Origin: Vibrio maritimus
GTDB taxonomy: Bacteria > Pseudomonadota > Gammaproteobacteria > Enterobacterales > Vibrionaceae
NCBI GenBank assembly: GCA_003263775.1
Contig: JYJJ01000035.1
Coordinates: forward strand, 1-64,000
Length of the DNA: 64,000 nt
Reading direction: 5' to 3'
This document shows positions 34,034 through 46,795 of this stretch, one piece after another (the stretch's first letter is position 1; each line of letters begins with the position of its first letter). Position numbers and translations under genes: made by a program. The notes beneath the pieces were generated by a model. It saw nothing but the letters and a program-made list of their open reading frames with translations, did no database searches and was not told the origin of the DNA.

Positions 34034-34661
34034 GCAACTTAAGAGTAAAACTTGATCAACTTATTGCAGAGACCTCATTGGAGGTCTCTGAACTTCAACG
34101 TGAACAGCTTGTCGGTTACGTTCAGCTTCTTGACAAGTGGAACAAAGCTTACAACTTGACCTCGGTTCGTCACCCTGAAGAGATGTTAGTGAAACATATT
34201 CTTGATAGCATCATCGTGGGTGAGCACCTTGAGGGTGAGCGTTTTATCGATGTCGGCACTGGCCCTGGATTACCAGGTGTTCCGCTCTCTATCATGCATC
34301 CTACTAAGTCATTCACACTGCTTGATAGCCTTGGCAAGCGAATTCGTTTCATTAAGCAGGTTGCGCACGAACTGAAGATTAAAAATGTCAGTCCAGTCCA
34401 ATCTCGAGTGGAAGAATTTGACGCGGGAGAAGGCTTTGATGGAGTATTGAGTCGTGCATTTGCGTCGATGACAGACATGGTGAACTGGTGTGAACATTTA
34501 CCAAAACCTGAGTCTGGTCGCTTTTATGCTTTAAAGGGTCAACTCCATGATCAGGAGATCGCTGAGCTGCGTCGTGGTGTTCTGTGATCGAAATCAAACC
34601 TTTGCAAGTTCCTGAGTTGGAAGGTGACCGTCATCTTGTAATCTTATCCAAGAAGGGATAA
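34030..34661 (+). CDS. rsmG: 16S rRNA (guanine527-N7)-methyltransferase RsmG, frameshifted near the C-terminus
   Basis: About 210 residues with the frame restored. The SAM-binding motif is [20 protein letters not shown], and [19 protein letters not shown] and [19 protein letters not shown] follow. It methylates G527 of 16S rRNA (loss gives low-level streptomycin resistance in other bacteria). The GTG start overlaps the mnmG stop. The frame breaks at about 34567-34569: GAGCTGCGTCGTGG lacks one C, after which [20 protein letters not shown] and the stop at 34659-34661 follow. Confidence 0.92.
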
Positions 34662-34674
34662 CGGAGAGCTTGTC

Positions 34675-35448
34675 GTGGGAAAAATTGTCGCTATCGCGAA
34701 CCAGAAAGGTGGAGTTGGAAAGACGACCACTTGTATTAACTTAGCTGCCTCGATGGCGGCGACAAAGCGTAAAGTGTTGGTGATTGACCTCGATCCACAA
34801 GGCAATGCGACAATGGCCAGTGGGGTCGATAAGTATCAGGTTGAAACAACTGCTTACGATTTACTGGTTGATGAGCTACCTTTTGAGCAAGTGGTGTGCA
34901 CCGATACCTCTGGCCAATTTGACCTAATTGCAGCGAACGGGGACGTAACGGCTGCAGAAATCAAGCTTATGGAGGTGTTTGCGCGCGAAGTTCGCTTAAA
35001 GCATGCGCTAACGCCAATCCGTGATAACTATGATTTCATCTTTATCGATTGTCCTCCCTCTTTGAACCTACTTACAATTAACGCGATGGCTGCAGCAGAC
35101 TCTGTGCTTGTGCCGATGCAATGTGAGTATTTTGCTCTGGAAGGTCTAACCGCGCTGATGGATACCATCAGTAAGCTGGCGGCTGTGGTCAACGAAAACC
35201 TTAAGATTGAAGGTTTGCTTCGTACCATGTATGACCCTCGAAACCGTTTAGCCAACGAAGTTTCAGAGCAATTGAAAAAACACTTCGGCGACAAAGTCTA
35301 CCGAACCGTTATCCCTAGGAACGTACGCCTCGCAGAGGCACCGAGCCATGGCAAACCAGCGATGTACTATGACAAGTACTCCGCCGGGGCAAAAGCGTAT
35401 TTAGCGTTGGCTGGTGAGATGCTACGACGAGAAGAAGTAACGGCTTAA
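34675..35448 (+). CDS. parA: chromosome partitioning ATPase ParA (Soj)
   Basis: A 257-residue deviant Walker-type ATPase: AIANQKGGVGKTTTCINLAA with the signature lysine, then DLDPQGNATMASG and FIFIDCPPSLNLLTINAM. It starts with GTG. It forms dynamic gradients that move ParB-parS complexes. The gene sits 13 bases after rsmG and 22 before parB, the usual origin-proximal order. Confidence 0.95.
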   Translation: MGKIVAIANQKGGVGKTTTCINLAASMAATKRKVLVIDLDPQGNATMASGVDKYQVETTAYDLLVDELPFEQVVCTDTSGQFDLIAANGDVTAAEIKLMEVFAREVRLKHALTPIRDNYDFIFIDCPPSLNLLTINAMAAADSVLVPMQCEYFALEGLTALMDTISKLAAVVNENLKIEGLLRTMYDPRNRLANEVSEQLKKHFGDKVYRTVIPRNVRLAEAPSHGKPAMYYDKYSAGAKAYLALAGEMLRREEVTA

Positions 35449-35470
35449 CGCTCTTAAGGAAAAAGATTCG

Positions 35471-36352
35471 ATGTCTAAACGTGGTTTAGGGAAAGGACTA
35501 GACGCCCTGCTGTCGACTAGTTCGCTTGCACGAGAAAAGCAGCAGGTGGCAACTCAAAGTCAGACGCTCTCCAGTGATGGACAGCTTACTGAACTGTCAA
35601 TTAACAGCCTTCGTCCAGGTATTTATCAGCCAAGAAAAGATATGGCGCCTGAAGCTCTGGAAGAACTGGCTGCATCCATCCAATCTCAAGGAATTATCCA
35701 ACCGATTGTTGTACGAAATGTCGGACACGATCAATTTGAGATCATCGCCGGTGAGCGCCGTTGGCGTGCCGCTCGACAAGCGGGATTAAAAATGGTCCCT
35801 TGCTTGGTGAAAAATGTCCAAGATCGCGCGGCAGTAGCCATGGCGTTGATCGAAAACATTCAACGCGAAGATCTCAATGCGATCGAGGAAGCTCAAGCGC
35901 TTGAGCGTTTGCAAGATGAGTTTGAACTCACCCACCAGCAGGTCGCGGATGTGATTGGTAAGTCACGAACCGCAGTCAGTAACCTGCTGAGGCTAAATCA
36001 ACTCGAAGCACCTGTGAAAAAACTGGTAGAGAGCAAACAGATCGATATGGGTCATGCTCGTGCGCTGCTTGCGCTAGAAGGTGATGTGCAGTGCGAGATC
36101 GCACAAGCCGTTGCTAAGAAGCAGCTCACCGTACGACAGACCGAAGACTTAGTGAAAAAGTGCTTAAAACCGAACTCTTCCGAGAAAAAACAGTCAGAAG
36201 ACCGTGATGCACAAGAAATTTCGCTACGTTTGAGTGAAAAACTCGGCGCGAAAGTGTCTTTGGTAAGAAACGCGAGTGGAAAAGCCAAGGTGACGATAAG
36301 TCTTGATGAACCTCACAAATTGGAGCAACTTATTGCCAAGCTTGAGAGCTAA
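35471..36352 (+). CDS. parB: chromosome partitioning protein ParB (Spo0J)
   Basis: 293 residues. The ParB/Srx CTP-binding N-terminal domain includes the motif EIIAGERRWRAARQAGL and AVAMALIENIQREDLNAIEE, followed by the helix-turn-helix HQQVADVIGKSRTAVSNLLR that reads parS, and a C-terminal dimerisation region. It loads at parS sites near oriC and works with ParA in origin segregation. A candidate parS lies in recF (20848-20863). Confidence 0.95.
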   Translation: MSKRGLGKGLDALLSTSSLAREKQQVATQSQTLSSDGQLTELSINSLRPGIYQPRKDMAPEALEELAASIQSQGIIQPIVVRNVGHDQFEIIAGERRWRAARQAGLKMVPCLVKNVQDRAAVAMALIENIQREDLNAIEEAQALERLQDEFELTHQQVADVIGKSRTAVSNLLRLNQLEAPVKKLVESKQIDMGHARALLALEGDVQCEIAQAVAKKQLTVRQTEDLVKKCLKPNSSEKKQSEDRDAQEISLRLSEKLGAKVSLVRNASGKAKVTISLDEPHKLEQLIAKLES

Positions 36353-36361
36353 ATGAGATAA

Positions 36362-36375
36362 TTGACCTACATCAA
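36362..36375. promoter_or_regulatory. FNR-like site upstream of the atp operon
   Basis: TTGACCTACATCAA matches the FNR consensus TTGAT-N4-ATCAA with one mismatch. It ends 96 bases before the atp -10 element and begins nine bases after the parB stop. Such a site could tune ATP synthase with oxygen; no other evidence. Confidence 0.35.
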
Positions 36376-36449
36376 TTATTTATAAATGCAATTTATGTGC
36401 GAAAGTTATGGTTTTGTGAATGAAAGTGTATCTTTTTGATACGCTTTGA

Positions 36450-36477
36450 TTGCAATAACTTTGGTAGAAAGTATAAT
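36450..36477 (+). promoter_or_regulatory. sigma-70 promoter of the atp operon
   Basis: TTGCAA (36450-36455), a 16-base spacer and a perfect TATAAT (36472-36477), 65 bases before atpI. Confidence 0.7.
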
Positions 36478-36542
36478 TTTCGCCAATCTCCCAGCACAGT
36501 AGTTATTAGGTGCAGTGTGGATAGAACTAAAGGTAAGAATAC

Positions 36543-36932
36543 ATGGTAGCGGCATTAGCTAAACCAGGGCGAGCGCTTGCAAAGCGTTTGCTACTGATAC
36601 AGGCCAGTGCGGTTGCGTTAGTAGCTGTTGGGATGACAGTGGCTGTAAATGCTGAGTGGGGAATTTCAGCGCTCATTGGTGGTGGCAGTTTTGTTATCGC
36701 AAATGCTGTTTTCGCGTTGTGCGCATTTCTTTTTAGTGGGGCTCGAGCAGCAAAAAAAGTTGCCGCGTCTTTCTATGCGGGCGTCGCTCTGAAAATCCTT
36801 ATTATAGCCTCCCTATTCTCAATAGCTTACATGTATATTCAGGTGGAAGTGATTCCCTTGAATCTCACATTTTTACTGGTTGTCTTAATTAACCTTATGG
36901 CTCCAGTAATTTTCGTTAACAACAAAAAATAG
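36543..36932 (+). CDS. atpI: F1Fo ATP synthase operon protein AtpI
   Basis: A 129-residue membrane protein with four hydrophobic segments (for example LLLIQASAVALVAVGMTVAV and LLVVLINLMAPVIFV). It is the first gene of the ATP synthase operon. AtpI is thought to help c-ring assembly and is not a stable subunit. Sequence conservation in this family is low; position and topology carry much of the identification. Confidence 0.9.
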   Translation: MVAALAKPGRALAKRLLLIQASAVALVAVGMTVAVNAEWGISALIGGGSFVIANAVFALCAFLFSGARAAKKVAASFYAGVALKILIIASLFSIAYMYIQVEVIPLNLTFLLVVLINLMAPVIFVNNKK

Positions 36933-36937
36933 GATGA

Positions 36938-37744
<807 letters not shown>

Positions 37745-37750
37745 TATTAA

Positions 37751-38056
<306 letters not shown>

Positions 38057-38138
38057 TCAGTTTTTATCTTGGCAAGTTTCGGACTTGTCACCTGATTACA
38101 CTTTAGCTCGTCAATGAATCTTTAGAGGGGTAGCTGTT

Positions 38139-38609
38139 GTGAATATGAACGCAACTCTGCTAGGTCAAGCAATCTCATTCGCAATGTTTGTGTGGTTCTG
38201 CATGAAATATGTATGGCCGCCAATCATGAATGCGATTGAAGAGCGTCAGAAAAAAATTGCTGACGGTCTGTCAGCGGCTGAACGCGCTGCAAAAGACTTG
38301 GATCTAGCACAAGCCAACGCTTCTGACCAATTGAAAGAAGCGAAGCGCACTGCAACTGAGGTTATTGAGCAAGCAAACAAGCGTAAAGCTCAGATTATCG
38401 ATGAAGCTCGTGAGGAAGCTTTGGCAGAACGTCAAAACATCCTAAAGCAAGCGGAAGCGGAAATCGAAGCGGAACGTAACCGTGCTCGTGATGACCTGCG
38501 CAAACAGGTTGCAACTCTGGCTGTAGCTGGTGCTGAGAAGATTCTTGAGCGTAGTATCGATAAAGATGCGCAAAAAGATATTCTCGACAATATTACTGCG
38601 AAACTTTAA
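38139..38609 (+). CDS. atpF: ATP synthase Fo subunit b
   Basis: A 156-residue peripheral-stalk protein: one N-terminal transmembrane helix ([20 protein letters not shown]) followed by a long charged right-handed coiled coil (about 30-156). It joins subunit a to the F1 delta subunit. I use GTG at 38139, which gives [10 protein letters not shown] as in related Vibrio proteins; the ATG at 38145 is the alternative. Confidence 0.95.
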   Translation: MNMNATLLGQAISFAMFVWFCMKYVWPPIMNAIEERQKKIADGLSAAERAAKDLDLAQANASDQLKEAKRTATEVIEQANKRKAQIIDEAREEALAERQNILKQAEAEIEAERNRARDDLRKQVATLAVAGAEKILERSIDKDAQKDILDNITAKL

Positions 38610-38623
38610 AGCGAGGGGCGCAT

Positions 38624-39157
38624 ATGTCTGAATTGACTACAATCGCACGCCCCTATGCTAAAGCAGCATTTGACTTTGCGGTGGAAAAACAAGCGCTAGA
38701 CCAGTGGGTCGAAATGCTAACGTTTGCCGCTGCAATCGCTAAGAACGATGAAATTGCAGACCTGATCTCAGGCTCTGTGACAGCGACGCGAGTGGCTGAA
38801 ATTTTCAACGCAATTGGTGGTGAACAGTTTGATGAATTCGGTCAAAACCTAATTAAGGTGATGGCTGAAAATGGTCGACTAGTCGCGTTGCCTTATGTGT
38901 TAGTTGAGTTTCTAGAGCTGAAAAAAGAGCTAGAAAAGCAAATTGATGTAGATGTGATTTCTGCATCAGAGCTAACCGAAGAGCAACGTACTGAGATCAG
39001 CAACAAACTTGAAAAGCGCCTTGAGCGCAAAGTTAAGCTGAATTGCAGTGTAGATGAGACCCTACTTGGTGGGGTTATTATTCGAGCCGGAGATCTTGTA
39101 ATTGATAACTCAGCACGTGGTCGTTTGAACCGCCTGAGTGAAGCAATGCAGTCTTGA
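38624..39157 (+). CDS. atpH: ATP synthase F1 subunit delta
   Basis: A 177-residue OSCP/delta subunit. The N-terminal helical bundle starts [17 protein letters not shown], and the C-terminal signature is [20 protein letters not shown]. It caps the alpha3beta3 head and binds the b-subunit stalk. Confidence 0.96.
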   Translation: MSELTTIARPYAKAAFDFAVEKQALDQWVEMLTFAAAIAKNDEIADLISGSVTATRVAEIFNAIGGEQFDEFGQNLIKVMAENGRLVALPYVLVEFLELKKELEKQIDVDVISASELTEEQRTEISNKLEKRLERKVKLNCSVDETLLGGVIIRAGDLVIDNSARGRLNRLSEAMQS

Positions 39158-39170
39158 TGGGGATTGGAGC

Positions 39171-40712
39171 ATGCAACTTAATTCCACAGAAATTAGCGAC
39201 CTGATCAAGCAGCGTATCGAATCTTTCGATGTTGTGAGTGAAGCTCGTAATGAAGGTACTATCGTATCGGTAAGCGATGGTATCATTCGCATCCACGGCC
39301 TAGCGGACGTGATGCAAGGTGAAATGATTGAATTACCGGGTGGCCGTTATGCACTAGCACTTAACCTTGAGCGTGACTCGGTTGGTGCGGTAGTAATGGG
39401 CCCATATGCTGACCTTAAGGAAGGCATGAAAGTAACAGGTACTGGTCGTATTCTTGAAGTACCAGTTGGTCCTGAACTGCTTGGTCGTGTTGTAAACACG
39501 CTAGGTGAGCCAATCGATGGCAAAGGTCCAATTGAAGCTAAGCTTACGTCACCAGTAGAAGTGATTGCACCTGGTGTAATCGACCGTAAATCGGTTGATC
39601 AGCCAGTACAAACTGGTTATAAGTCAGTTGACTCAATGATCCCAATCGGTCGTGGTCAGCGTGAGCTTATCATCGGTGACCGTCAGATCGGTAAAACCGC
39701 GATGGCGATCGATGCAATCATCAACCAGAAAGACTCTGGTATCTTCTCTATCTACGTAGCGATTGGCCAGAAGGCATCTACTATCGCAAACGTTGTGCGT
39801 AAACTGGAAGAGCACGGTGCACTACAAAACACTATCGTTGTTGTAGCATCTGCATCTGAATCTGCTGCACTGCAATATCTTGCGCCATACTCTGGTTGTG
39901 CAATGGGTGAGTACTTCCGTGACCGCGGTGAAGACGCTCTGATTGTTTATGATGATCTATCTAAGCAAGCGGTAGCTTACCGTCAGATCTCTCTACTACT
40001 TAAACGTCCACCAGGCCGTGAGGCATTCCCAGGTGACGTATTCTACCTTCACTCACGTCTACTAGAGCGTGCAGCTCGTGTAAACGAAGAGTACGTAGAG
40101 CGTTTCACAAATGGTGAAGTGAAAGGTAAGACGGGTTCTTTGACTGCTCTTCCTATCATCGAAACTCAAGCGGGTGACGTATCTGCGTTCGTACCTACGA
40201 ACGTAATCTCGATTACCGATGGTCAGATCTTCCTACAAACTGAAGCCTTCAACGCGGGTGTACGCCCAGCGGTTGACCCAGGTATCTCAGTATCTCGTGT
40301 AGGTGGTTCAGCACAGACTAAGATCATTAAGAAGCTATCTGGCGGTATCCGTACTGCACTAGCGGCTTATCGTGAACTAGCGGCATTCGCACAGTTCTCA
40401 TCTGACCTAGATGAAGCAACTAAGCGTCAGCTAAGCCACGGTCAAAAAGTGACAGAGTTAATGAAGCAGAAGCAATACGCTCCTATGTCTGTATTTGACC
40501 AAGCGCTAGTTATCTTTGCTGTTGAGCGCGGCTACCTAGATGATGTTGAAATCAACAAGATTCTAGACTTCGAAGCAGCGCTTCTATCGTATGCTCACAG
40601 TCAATATGCTGATCTTGCTAAAGAGATCAACACTACGGGTGCTTACAACGACGATATCGAAGCTCAGCTTAAGAAACTGACTGACGATTTCAAAGCAACT
40701 CAGACTTGGTAA
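39171..40712 (+). CDS. atpA: ATP synthase F1 subunit alpha
   Basis: A 513-residue non-catalytic nucleotide-binding subunit, beginning [16 protein letters not shown]. The P-loop reads [13 protein letters not shown], where E. coli has Thr in place of Ile; the functional GKT is retained. Other landmarks are [20 protein letters not shown] and the visual signature [20 protein letters not shown] 39171 follows GGATTGGAGC, a good ribosome binding site; the upstream in-frame ATG overlaps atpH. Confidence 0.97.
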   Translation: MQLNSTEISDLIKQRIESFDVVSEARNEGTIVSVSDGIIRIHGLADVMQGEMIELPGGRYALALNLERDSVGAVVMGPYADLKEGMKVTGTGRILEVPVGPELLGRVVNTLGEPIDGKGPIEAKLTSPVEVIAPGVIDRKSVDQPVQTGYKSVDSMIPIGRGQRELIIGDRQIGKTAMAIDAIINQKDSGIFSIYVAIGQKASTIANVVRKLEEHGALQNTIVVVASASESAALQYLAPYSGCAMGEYFRDRGEDALIVYDDLSKQAVAYRQISLLLKRPPGREAFPGDVFYLHSRLLERAARVNEEYVERFTNGEVKGKTGSLTALPIIETQAGDVSAFVPTNVISITDGQIFLQTEAFNAGVRPAVDPGISVSRVGGSAQTKIIKKLSGGIRTALAAYRELAAFAQFSSDLDEATKRQLSHGQKVTELMKQKQYAPMSVFDQALVIFAVERGYLDDVEINKILDFEAALLSYAHSQYADLAKEINTTGAYNDDIEAQLKKLTDDFKATQTW

Positions 40713-40753
40713 TTGGTGGGTGACCTTCTGGTCACCACTTATGGAGAGTAACG

Positions 40754-41620
40754 ATGGCCGGCGCAAAAGAGATACGTAATAAAATCGGTAGTGTGAAAAG
40801 CACTCAGAAAATTACGAAAGCGATGGAAATGGTAGCAGCTTCAAAAATGCGTCGTTCGCAAGACGCGCGTGAAGCTTCTCGTCCATACGCTGAAACTATG
40901 CGTAAAGTGATCGGTCATTTGGCTAACGCAAACCTAGAGTACCAACATCCGTACCTAGAAGAGCGTGAAGCCAAGCGTGTTGGTTATGTCATTATTTCTA
41001 CCGACCGTGGTCTCTGTGGCGGTTTGAACATTAACTTGTTCAAAAAAGCTGTCCTAGAGATGCAGGATTGGAAACAAAAAGGTGCTGAAGTTGAGCTGGC
41101 TGTGATTGGCTCAAAAGCAACGGCATTCTTTAACAACAGCGGTGCTAAAGTAGCGGCACAGGTGTCTGGTCTGGGTGATGAGCCTAGCCTGGAAGACCTA
41201 ATCGGTACTGTAGGCGTGATGCTGAAGAAATATGACGAAGGCGAATTGGATCGCCTGTACGTAGTGTATAACCACTTTGTGAACACTATGATTCAGGAAC
41301 CAACGATCGATCAATTGCTACCTCTGCCTAAATCTGACAGTGACGAGATGCAGCGCGAACATTCATGGGGCTACATTTATGAGCCTGAGCCAAAACCACT
41401 ACTAGACGCACTATTGCTTCGTTATATCGAATCTCAAGTGTATCAAGGTGTGGTAGAGAACCTTGCTTGTGAGCAAGCGGCTCGAATGATTGCAATGAAA
41501 GCTGCAACGGACAATGCGACCAACCTGATTGATGATCTAGAGCTTGTGTACAACAAGGCGCGTCAAGCGGCTATCACACAAGAACTATCAGAAATCGTTG
41601 GCGGCGCAGCTGCGGTTTAA
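40754..41620 (+). CDS. atpG: ATP synthase F1 subunit gamma
   Basis: A 288-residue central-stalk subunit. The N-terminal helix is [20 protein letters not shown] followed by [14 protein letters not shown]. The C-terminal signature is [20 protein letters not shown], then [20 protein letters not shown]. It rotates inside alpha3beta3. Confidence 0.97.
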   Translation: MAGAKEIRNKIGSVKSTQKITKAMEMVAASKMRRSQDAREASRPYAETMRKVIGHLANANLEYQHPYLEEREAKRVGYVIISTDRGLCGGLNINLFKKAVLEMQDWKQKGAEVELAVIGSKATAFFNNSGAKVAAQVSGLGDEPSLEDLIGTVGVMLKKYDEGELDRLYVVYNHFVNTMIQEPTIDQLLPLPKSDSDEMQREHSWGYIYEPEPKPLLDALLLRYIESQVYQGVVENLACEQAARMIAMKAATDNATNLIDDLELVYNKARQAAITQELSEIVGGAAAV

Positions 41621-41640
41621 GCTTAGGTAAAACGAAATAG

Positions 41641-43059
<1,419 letters not shown>

Positions 43060-43077
43060 GGCTAAATAGGAGGCGAT

Positions 43078-43500
43078 ATGGCAGCAATAACCTTTCACCT
43101 AGACGTAGTCAGCGCTGAGAAAAAGCTTTTCTCTGGTCGCGTAGAAACGTTCCAGGTGTCCGGTAGCGAAGGTGAACTTGGTATCTTCCATGGTCACACA
43201 CCGCTGCTGACCGCTATTCAGCCTGGTATGGTGCGTATCGTTAAACAGCACGGCCACGAAGAGTTCATTTATGTCTCTGGTGGTATTGTAGAAGTTCAGC
43301 CTGGTACAGCGACTGTACTGGCTGATACGGCTATCCGTGGTGAAGAACTAGACGCAGCAAAGGCAGAAGAAGCCAAGCGCAAAGCTGAAGAATCTATTTC
43401 TAATCAGCATGGCGACATGGACTTCGCGCAAGCGGCCAGTGAACTGGCTAAAGCCATTGCTCAGCTTCGAGTAATCGAACTGACAAAAAAACGTCGTTAA
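43078..43500 (+). CDS. atpC: ATP synthase F1 subunit epsilon
   Basis: A 140-residue subunit with an N-terminal beta-sandwich ([59 protein letters not shown]) and a C-terminal helical hairpin that can inhibit rotation. It is the last gene of the operon, followed by a terminator. Confidence 0.96.
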   Translation: MAAITFHLDVVSAEKKLFSGRVETFQVSGSEGELGIFHGHTPLLTAIQPGMVRIVKQHGHEEFIYVSGGIVEVQPGTATVLADTAIRGEELDAAKAEEAKRKAEESISNQHGDMDFAQAASELAKAIAQLRVIELTKKRR

Positions 43501-43528
43501 TCTAGCTCGATTAGATTAACGCGATGAG

Positions 43529-43554
43529 AAAGGCGACCGTTAGGTCGCCTTTTT
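43529..43554 (+). terminator. atp operon terminator
   Basis: AAAGGCGACC, loop GTTA, GGTCGCCTTTTT, 28 bases after the atpC stop. Confidence 0.9.
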
Positions 43555-43652
43555 GCTTATTTTTTATCGCAAATTTGCCTATCAACATTAACTCTTGCGC
43601 TATTCACAGCTAAAATAATGACAGTTTTTTTAACGTCAATGGTTTGATAATA

Positions 43653-45014
43653 ATGAAGTTCAGCGCAGTTGTACTCGCCGCGGGAAAGGGAACCCGCATG
43701 TATTCCAATAAGCCGAAAGTATTGCATACCCTAGCGGGTAAGCCGATGGTGAAACACGTCATCGATACTTGCGAAGGTTTGGGATCTCAAAACATCCACC
43801 TGGTGTATGGTCATGGTGGTGACTTAATGAAATCGGCTCTTGAACAAGAGACGGTAAATTGGGTTCTACAAGCAGACCAACTGGGAACGGGTCACGCAGT
43901 TGACCAAGCATCATCTTTTCTCGCAGATGACGAGAAAGTTCTAGTGCTGTACGGTGACGTCCCACTGATTTCAGAACAAACCATCGAAAACTTATTAGAT
44001 GCGCAGCCAACAGGCGGCATTGCGCTACTTACTGTCGTGTTAGATAACCCAATGGGCTATGGCCGTATCGTGCGTAAGAACGGCCCTGTGGTGGCTATCG
44101 TTGAGCAAAAAGACGCGACCGAAGAGCAGAAACTAATTAAAGAGATTAATACCGGTGTGATGGTTGCAACCGGCGGCGATCTTAAACGCTGGCTGTCAGG
44201 TCTTAGCAACGACAACGCGCAGGGCGAGTATTATCTAACGGATGTTATTGCTGCTGCCCATAGTGAAGGCCGCGCAGTCGAAGCGGTTCATCCTGTAAAC
44301 CCAATTGAAGTGGAAGGCGTTAACGACCGTGCTCAGCTAGCGCGTCTAGAGCGTGCATTTCAGTCGATGCAAGCACAGAAGCTGCTAGAGCAGGGCGTTA
44401 TGTTACGTGATCCAGCGCGCTTTGACCTACGTGGTCAGTTGCAGTGCGGTATGGATGTTGAAATCGATACTAACGTCATCATCGAAGGTAGCGTAACGCT
44501 AGGTGATAATGTGGTGATTGGCGCTGGTTGTGTGTTGAAAGACTGTGAAATCGATGACAACACCATTGTTCGTCCATACAGCGTAATTGAAGGTGCGACG
44601 GTCGGTGAACAATGTACTGTAGGTCCATTCACTCGCCTGCGCCCAGGAGCAGATATGCGCAATGACTCTCACGTGGGTAACTTCGTTGAGGTTAAGAATG
44701 CACGCTTAGGTGAAGGCTCTAAAGCGAACCACCTTACTTATCTTGGCGATGCAGAGATCGGTCAGCGTACTAACGTTGGGGCAGGTGTGATCACCTGTAA
44801 CTACGATGGCGCGAATAAGTTTAAGACCATTATCGGAAACGATGTGTTTGTTGGCTCCGACAGCCAGCTAGTTGCTCCAGTGACAATTGCTGATGGCGCA
44901 ACGATTGGTGCGGGTACCACACTAACCAAAGACGTAGCGGAAGGTGAGTTAGTGATCACTCGCGCTAAAGAGCGCAAAATCACAGGCTGGCAGCGTCCAG
45001 TAAAGAAAAAGTAA
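43653..45014 (+). CDS. glmU: bifunctional UDP-GlcNAc pyrophosphorylase / glucosamine-1-phosphate acetyltransferase
   Basis: 453 residues. The N-terminal uridylyltransferase begins [20 protein letters not shown] (signature LAAGKGTRM) and has [11 protein letters not shown]. The C-terminal left-handed beta-helix acetyltransferase shows hexapeptide repeats and the motifs [30 protein letters not shown] and [19 protein letters not shown]. It makes UDP-N-acetylglucosamine for peptidoglycan and LPS. ATG 43653 is chosen by similarity. It is placed after the atp operon as in many gammaproteobacteria. Confidence 0.97.
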   Translation: MKFSAVVLAAGKGTRMYSNKPKVLHTLAGKPMVKHVIDTCEGLGSQNIHLVYGHGGDLMKSALEQETVNWVLQADQLGTGHAVDQASSFLADDEKVLVLYGDVPLISEQTIENLLDAQPTGGIALLTVVLDNPMGYGRIVRKNGPVVAIVEQKDATEEQKLIKEINTGVMVATGGDLKRWLSGLSNDNAQGEYYLTDVIAAAHSEGRAVEAVHPVNPIEVEGVNDRAQLARLERAFQSMQAQKLLEQGVMLRDPARFDLRGQLQCGMDVEIDTNVIIEGSVTLGDNVVIGAGCVLKDCEIDDNTIVRPYSVIEGATVGEQCTVGPFTRLRPGADMRNDSHVGNFVEVKNARLGEGSKANHLTYLGDAEIGQRTNVGAGVITCNYDGANKFKTIIGNDVFVGSDSQLVAPVTIADGATIGAGTTLTKDVAEGELVITRAKERKITGWQRPVKKK

Positions 45015-45036
45015 TCACGATTACACTCTAATAGCG

Positions 45037-45062
45037 AAAAGGGTCTCATTGAGACCCTTTTT
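45037..45062 (+). terminator. glmU terminator
   Basis: AAAAGGGTCTC, loop ATT, GAGACCCTTTTT, 23 bases after the glmU stop. Confidence 0.88.
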
Positions 45063-45107
45063 GGTTTCTGAAGTTTTATTAAAGCTTTTTACTTACCCAG
45101 CTGGTGG

Positions 45108-45881
45108 TTAGTGACTTGGGATCGCAATCTTTTTTTCTAGCCAGCGCACAGCTTGAGAAACCAGCAGAATCAGTACTAAGTACTCTAATACTAGGAAGGT
45201 ATAGATCTCTAGTGGTAAGTACTCGTTAACCACCAGCTCGTTGGCGCGTCTAGTCAGGTCGCTTAAGCCAATGACACTCACCAGTGAAGACATCTTTAAG
45301 ATATAGACAAACTGGTTCCCCAGCGGTGGCAGTATCTGCCTAAACGCCTGAGGTAAAATAACCAGGCGCATTTTTTGCCAATAGTTGAGCCCAAGTGACT
45401 CCGCCGCTTCATGTTGACCACGAGTCACGGCTTGAATACCACCACGAAAGACCTCGGCCATAAAAGCACTCTCCGCGACAGTCAGTGCTATCACACCTGC
45501 CCAGAAATGGTTGAGTGAAATGTCTAGCAGCGTCGGCATACCGTAATAGACCCAGAGCAGCAGTACCAGGACAGGAATAGAGCGTATGACTTCGACGTAG
45601 ATACGGTTGATAGCACGTAGCCAAGGTTTTTCAGAAAGCGCAGGGAAGGCGACAAGCAGACCCAACAGCATGGCAAACACCATACTCAGCAGTGACACAT
45701 AGATGGTGTCCTTAAAACCTGCTAACAAGAAGCCGAGGTTGGTTTTCCCTTGTTCGGTAGAAGGATCGAGTACATACCAGCCCCACTCGTAGTCAGAACA
45801 ACCACTTAGTAGCGGCAGGCACAACACAACAGCAAGTAATCGATAGCTCACAATCGTCCCTAAAATCTCTGAAATTTCCAT
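45108..45881 (-). CDS. amino-acid ABC transporter permease (HisM/GlnP family)
   Basis: 257 residues. The permease core has VEVIRSIPVLVLLLWVYYG, AEVFRGGIQAVTRGQHEAAE, SLGLNYWQKMRLVILPQAF (the ATPase-contact EAA loop) and a final hydrophobic segment. The N-terminus is unusual for a permease: YRLLAVVLCLPLLSGCSDYE resembles a lipoprotein signal with lipobox LSGC, followed by about 25 residues before the first core helix. The gene is divergent from a binding-protein gene, with only 61 bases between the two coding regions. No ATP-binding partner lies beside it. Confidence 0.85.
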   Translation of the reverse strand: MEISEILGTIVSYRLLAVVLCLPLLSGCSDYEWGWYVLDPSTEQGKTNLGFLLAGFKDTIYVSLLSMVFAMLLGLLVAFPALSEKPWLRAINRIYVEVIRSIPVLVLLLWVYYGMPTLLDISLNHFWAGVIALTVAESAFMAEVFRGGIQAVTRGQHEAAESLGLNYWQKMRLVILPQAFRQILPPLGNQFVYILKMSSLVSVIGLSDLTRRANELVVNEYLPLEIYTFLVLEYLVLILLVSQAVRWLEKKIAIPSH

Positions 45882-45942
45882 CTGTTACTGCTATGTTATC
45901 AAGGATGTACCACGAATGTTTAATAATTTAAGGGACTATTCA

Positions 45943-46719
45943 ATGAAGAAGTGGATTCTGGGCTTTATTATTACTTTTCTCTCTATCGGGCAGGTAGCGG
46001 CAGAAACCAGTCGCCTACAAAAGATCTTAGACTCGGGTGTACTTAGGGTGGGGACCACCGGAGACTGGAACCCGATGACCATGAAAGATCCTGCGACCAA
46101 CTCTTATCGTGGATTTGATATTGATGTCACTACTGAGCTTGCCAAAGATCTTGGAGTTAAGGTCGAGTATGTGGCGACCGATTGGAAAACGTTGGTCAAT
46201 GGTATCACGGCTAACAAGTACGATATCACCGGAAGTGCATCGCTTAACATGTCTCGCGCTAAAGTGGCGGGATACAGCCAGCCATATTTCTATTTAGCTT
46301 TTGTGCCTGTAGTGCAAAAGAAAGATCTGGAAAAGTACGCGGATTGGGCAGATTTTAATAAGCCTGATGTTAAGGTGGCAGCGACGCTAGGTACGGTGCA
46401 AGAGAAGATGGTCAAAGATTTCTTCCCAGATGCCGAGCATATTGTCATTGAAGCGCCTGCGCGTGATTTCCAAGAGTTATTGGCTCGTCGCGCTGATGTA
46501 TCTGTGACCTCAAATGTGGAAGCGGCTACTTTGGTCACTAAGTTTAAGCAATTGGCGATTGTGCCAGTCGCAGAGCCTCGTAAGCCAACACCTATTTCTA
46601 TGTTGCTGCCGCAAAAAGACCAAGTATGGATTAACTACGTGAATCACTGGGTAGAGCTTAAGAAGACTCAGGGCTTCTTTGACGCGACGGCAGAGAAATG
46701 GGGACTGAAAAGTCTGTAA
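45943..46719 (+). CDS. periplasmic amino-acid (or prephenate/arogenate-type) binding protein
   Basis: 258 residues with a signal peptide (MKKWILGFIITFLSIGQVAA). The family 3 fold shows LQKILDSGVLRVGTTGDWNP, YRGFDIDVTTELAKDLGVKV and YDITGSASLNMSRAKVAGYS. The opening segment and the Gly-Asp-Trp region resemble periplasmic cyclohexadienyl dehydratases (PheC) as well as amino-acid binding proteins, so an enzymatic role cannot be excluded. The second ATG (45943) is taken because AGGGAC lies ahead of it and the signal peptide starts there. It is divergent from the permease gene. Confidence 0.8.
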   Translation: MKKWILGFIITFLSIGQVAAETSRLQKILDSGVLRVGTTGDWNPMTMKDPATNSYRGFDIDVTTELAKDLGVKVEYVATDWKTLVNGITANKYDITGSASLNMSRAKVAGYSQPYFYLAFVPVVQKKDLEKYADWADFNKPDVKVAATLGTVQEKMVKDFFPDAEHIVIEAPARDFQELLARRADVSVTSNVEAATLVTKFKQLAIVPVAEPRKPTPISMLLPQKDQVWINYVNHWVELKKTQGFFDATAEKWGLKSL

Positions 46720-46753
46720 CTGCAGTCGATAATAAGTACAGGCGACAATTAGA

Positions 46754-46790
46754 GAGGGCGACTCGCATACTGTGCAAGGTCGCCCTTTTT
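46754..46790. terminator. terminator between the binding protein and punC
   Basis: AGGGCGAC, a 16-base loop, GTCGCCCT followed by a T run, between convergent genes. Confidence 0.75.
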
Positions 46791-46795
46791 TGTTT

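Noticed and set aside
40584-40766. Small minus-strand frame at the atpA-atpG junction
   Set aside because: No ribosome binding site; overlaps conserved atp genes and has no support.
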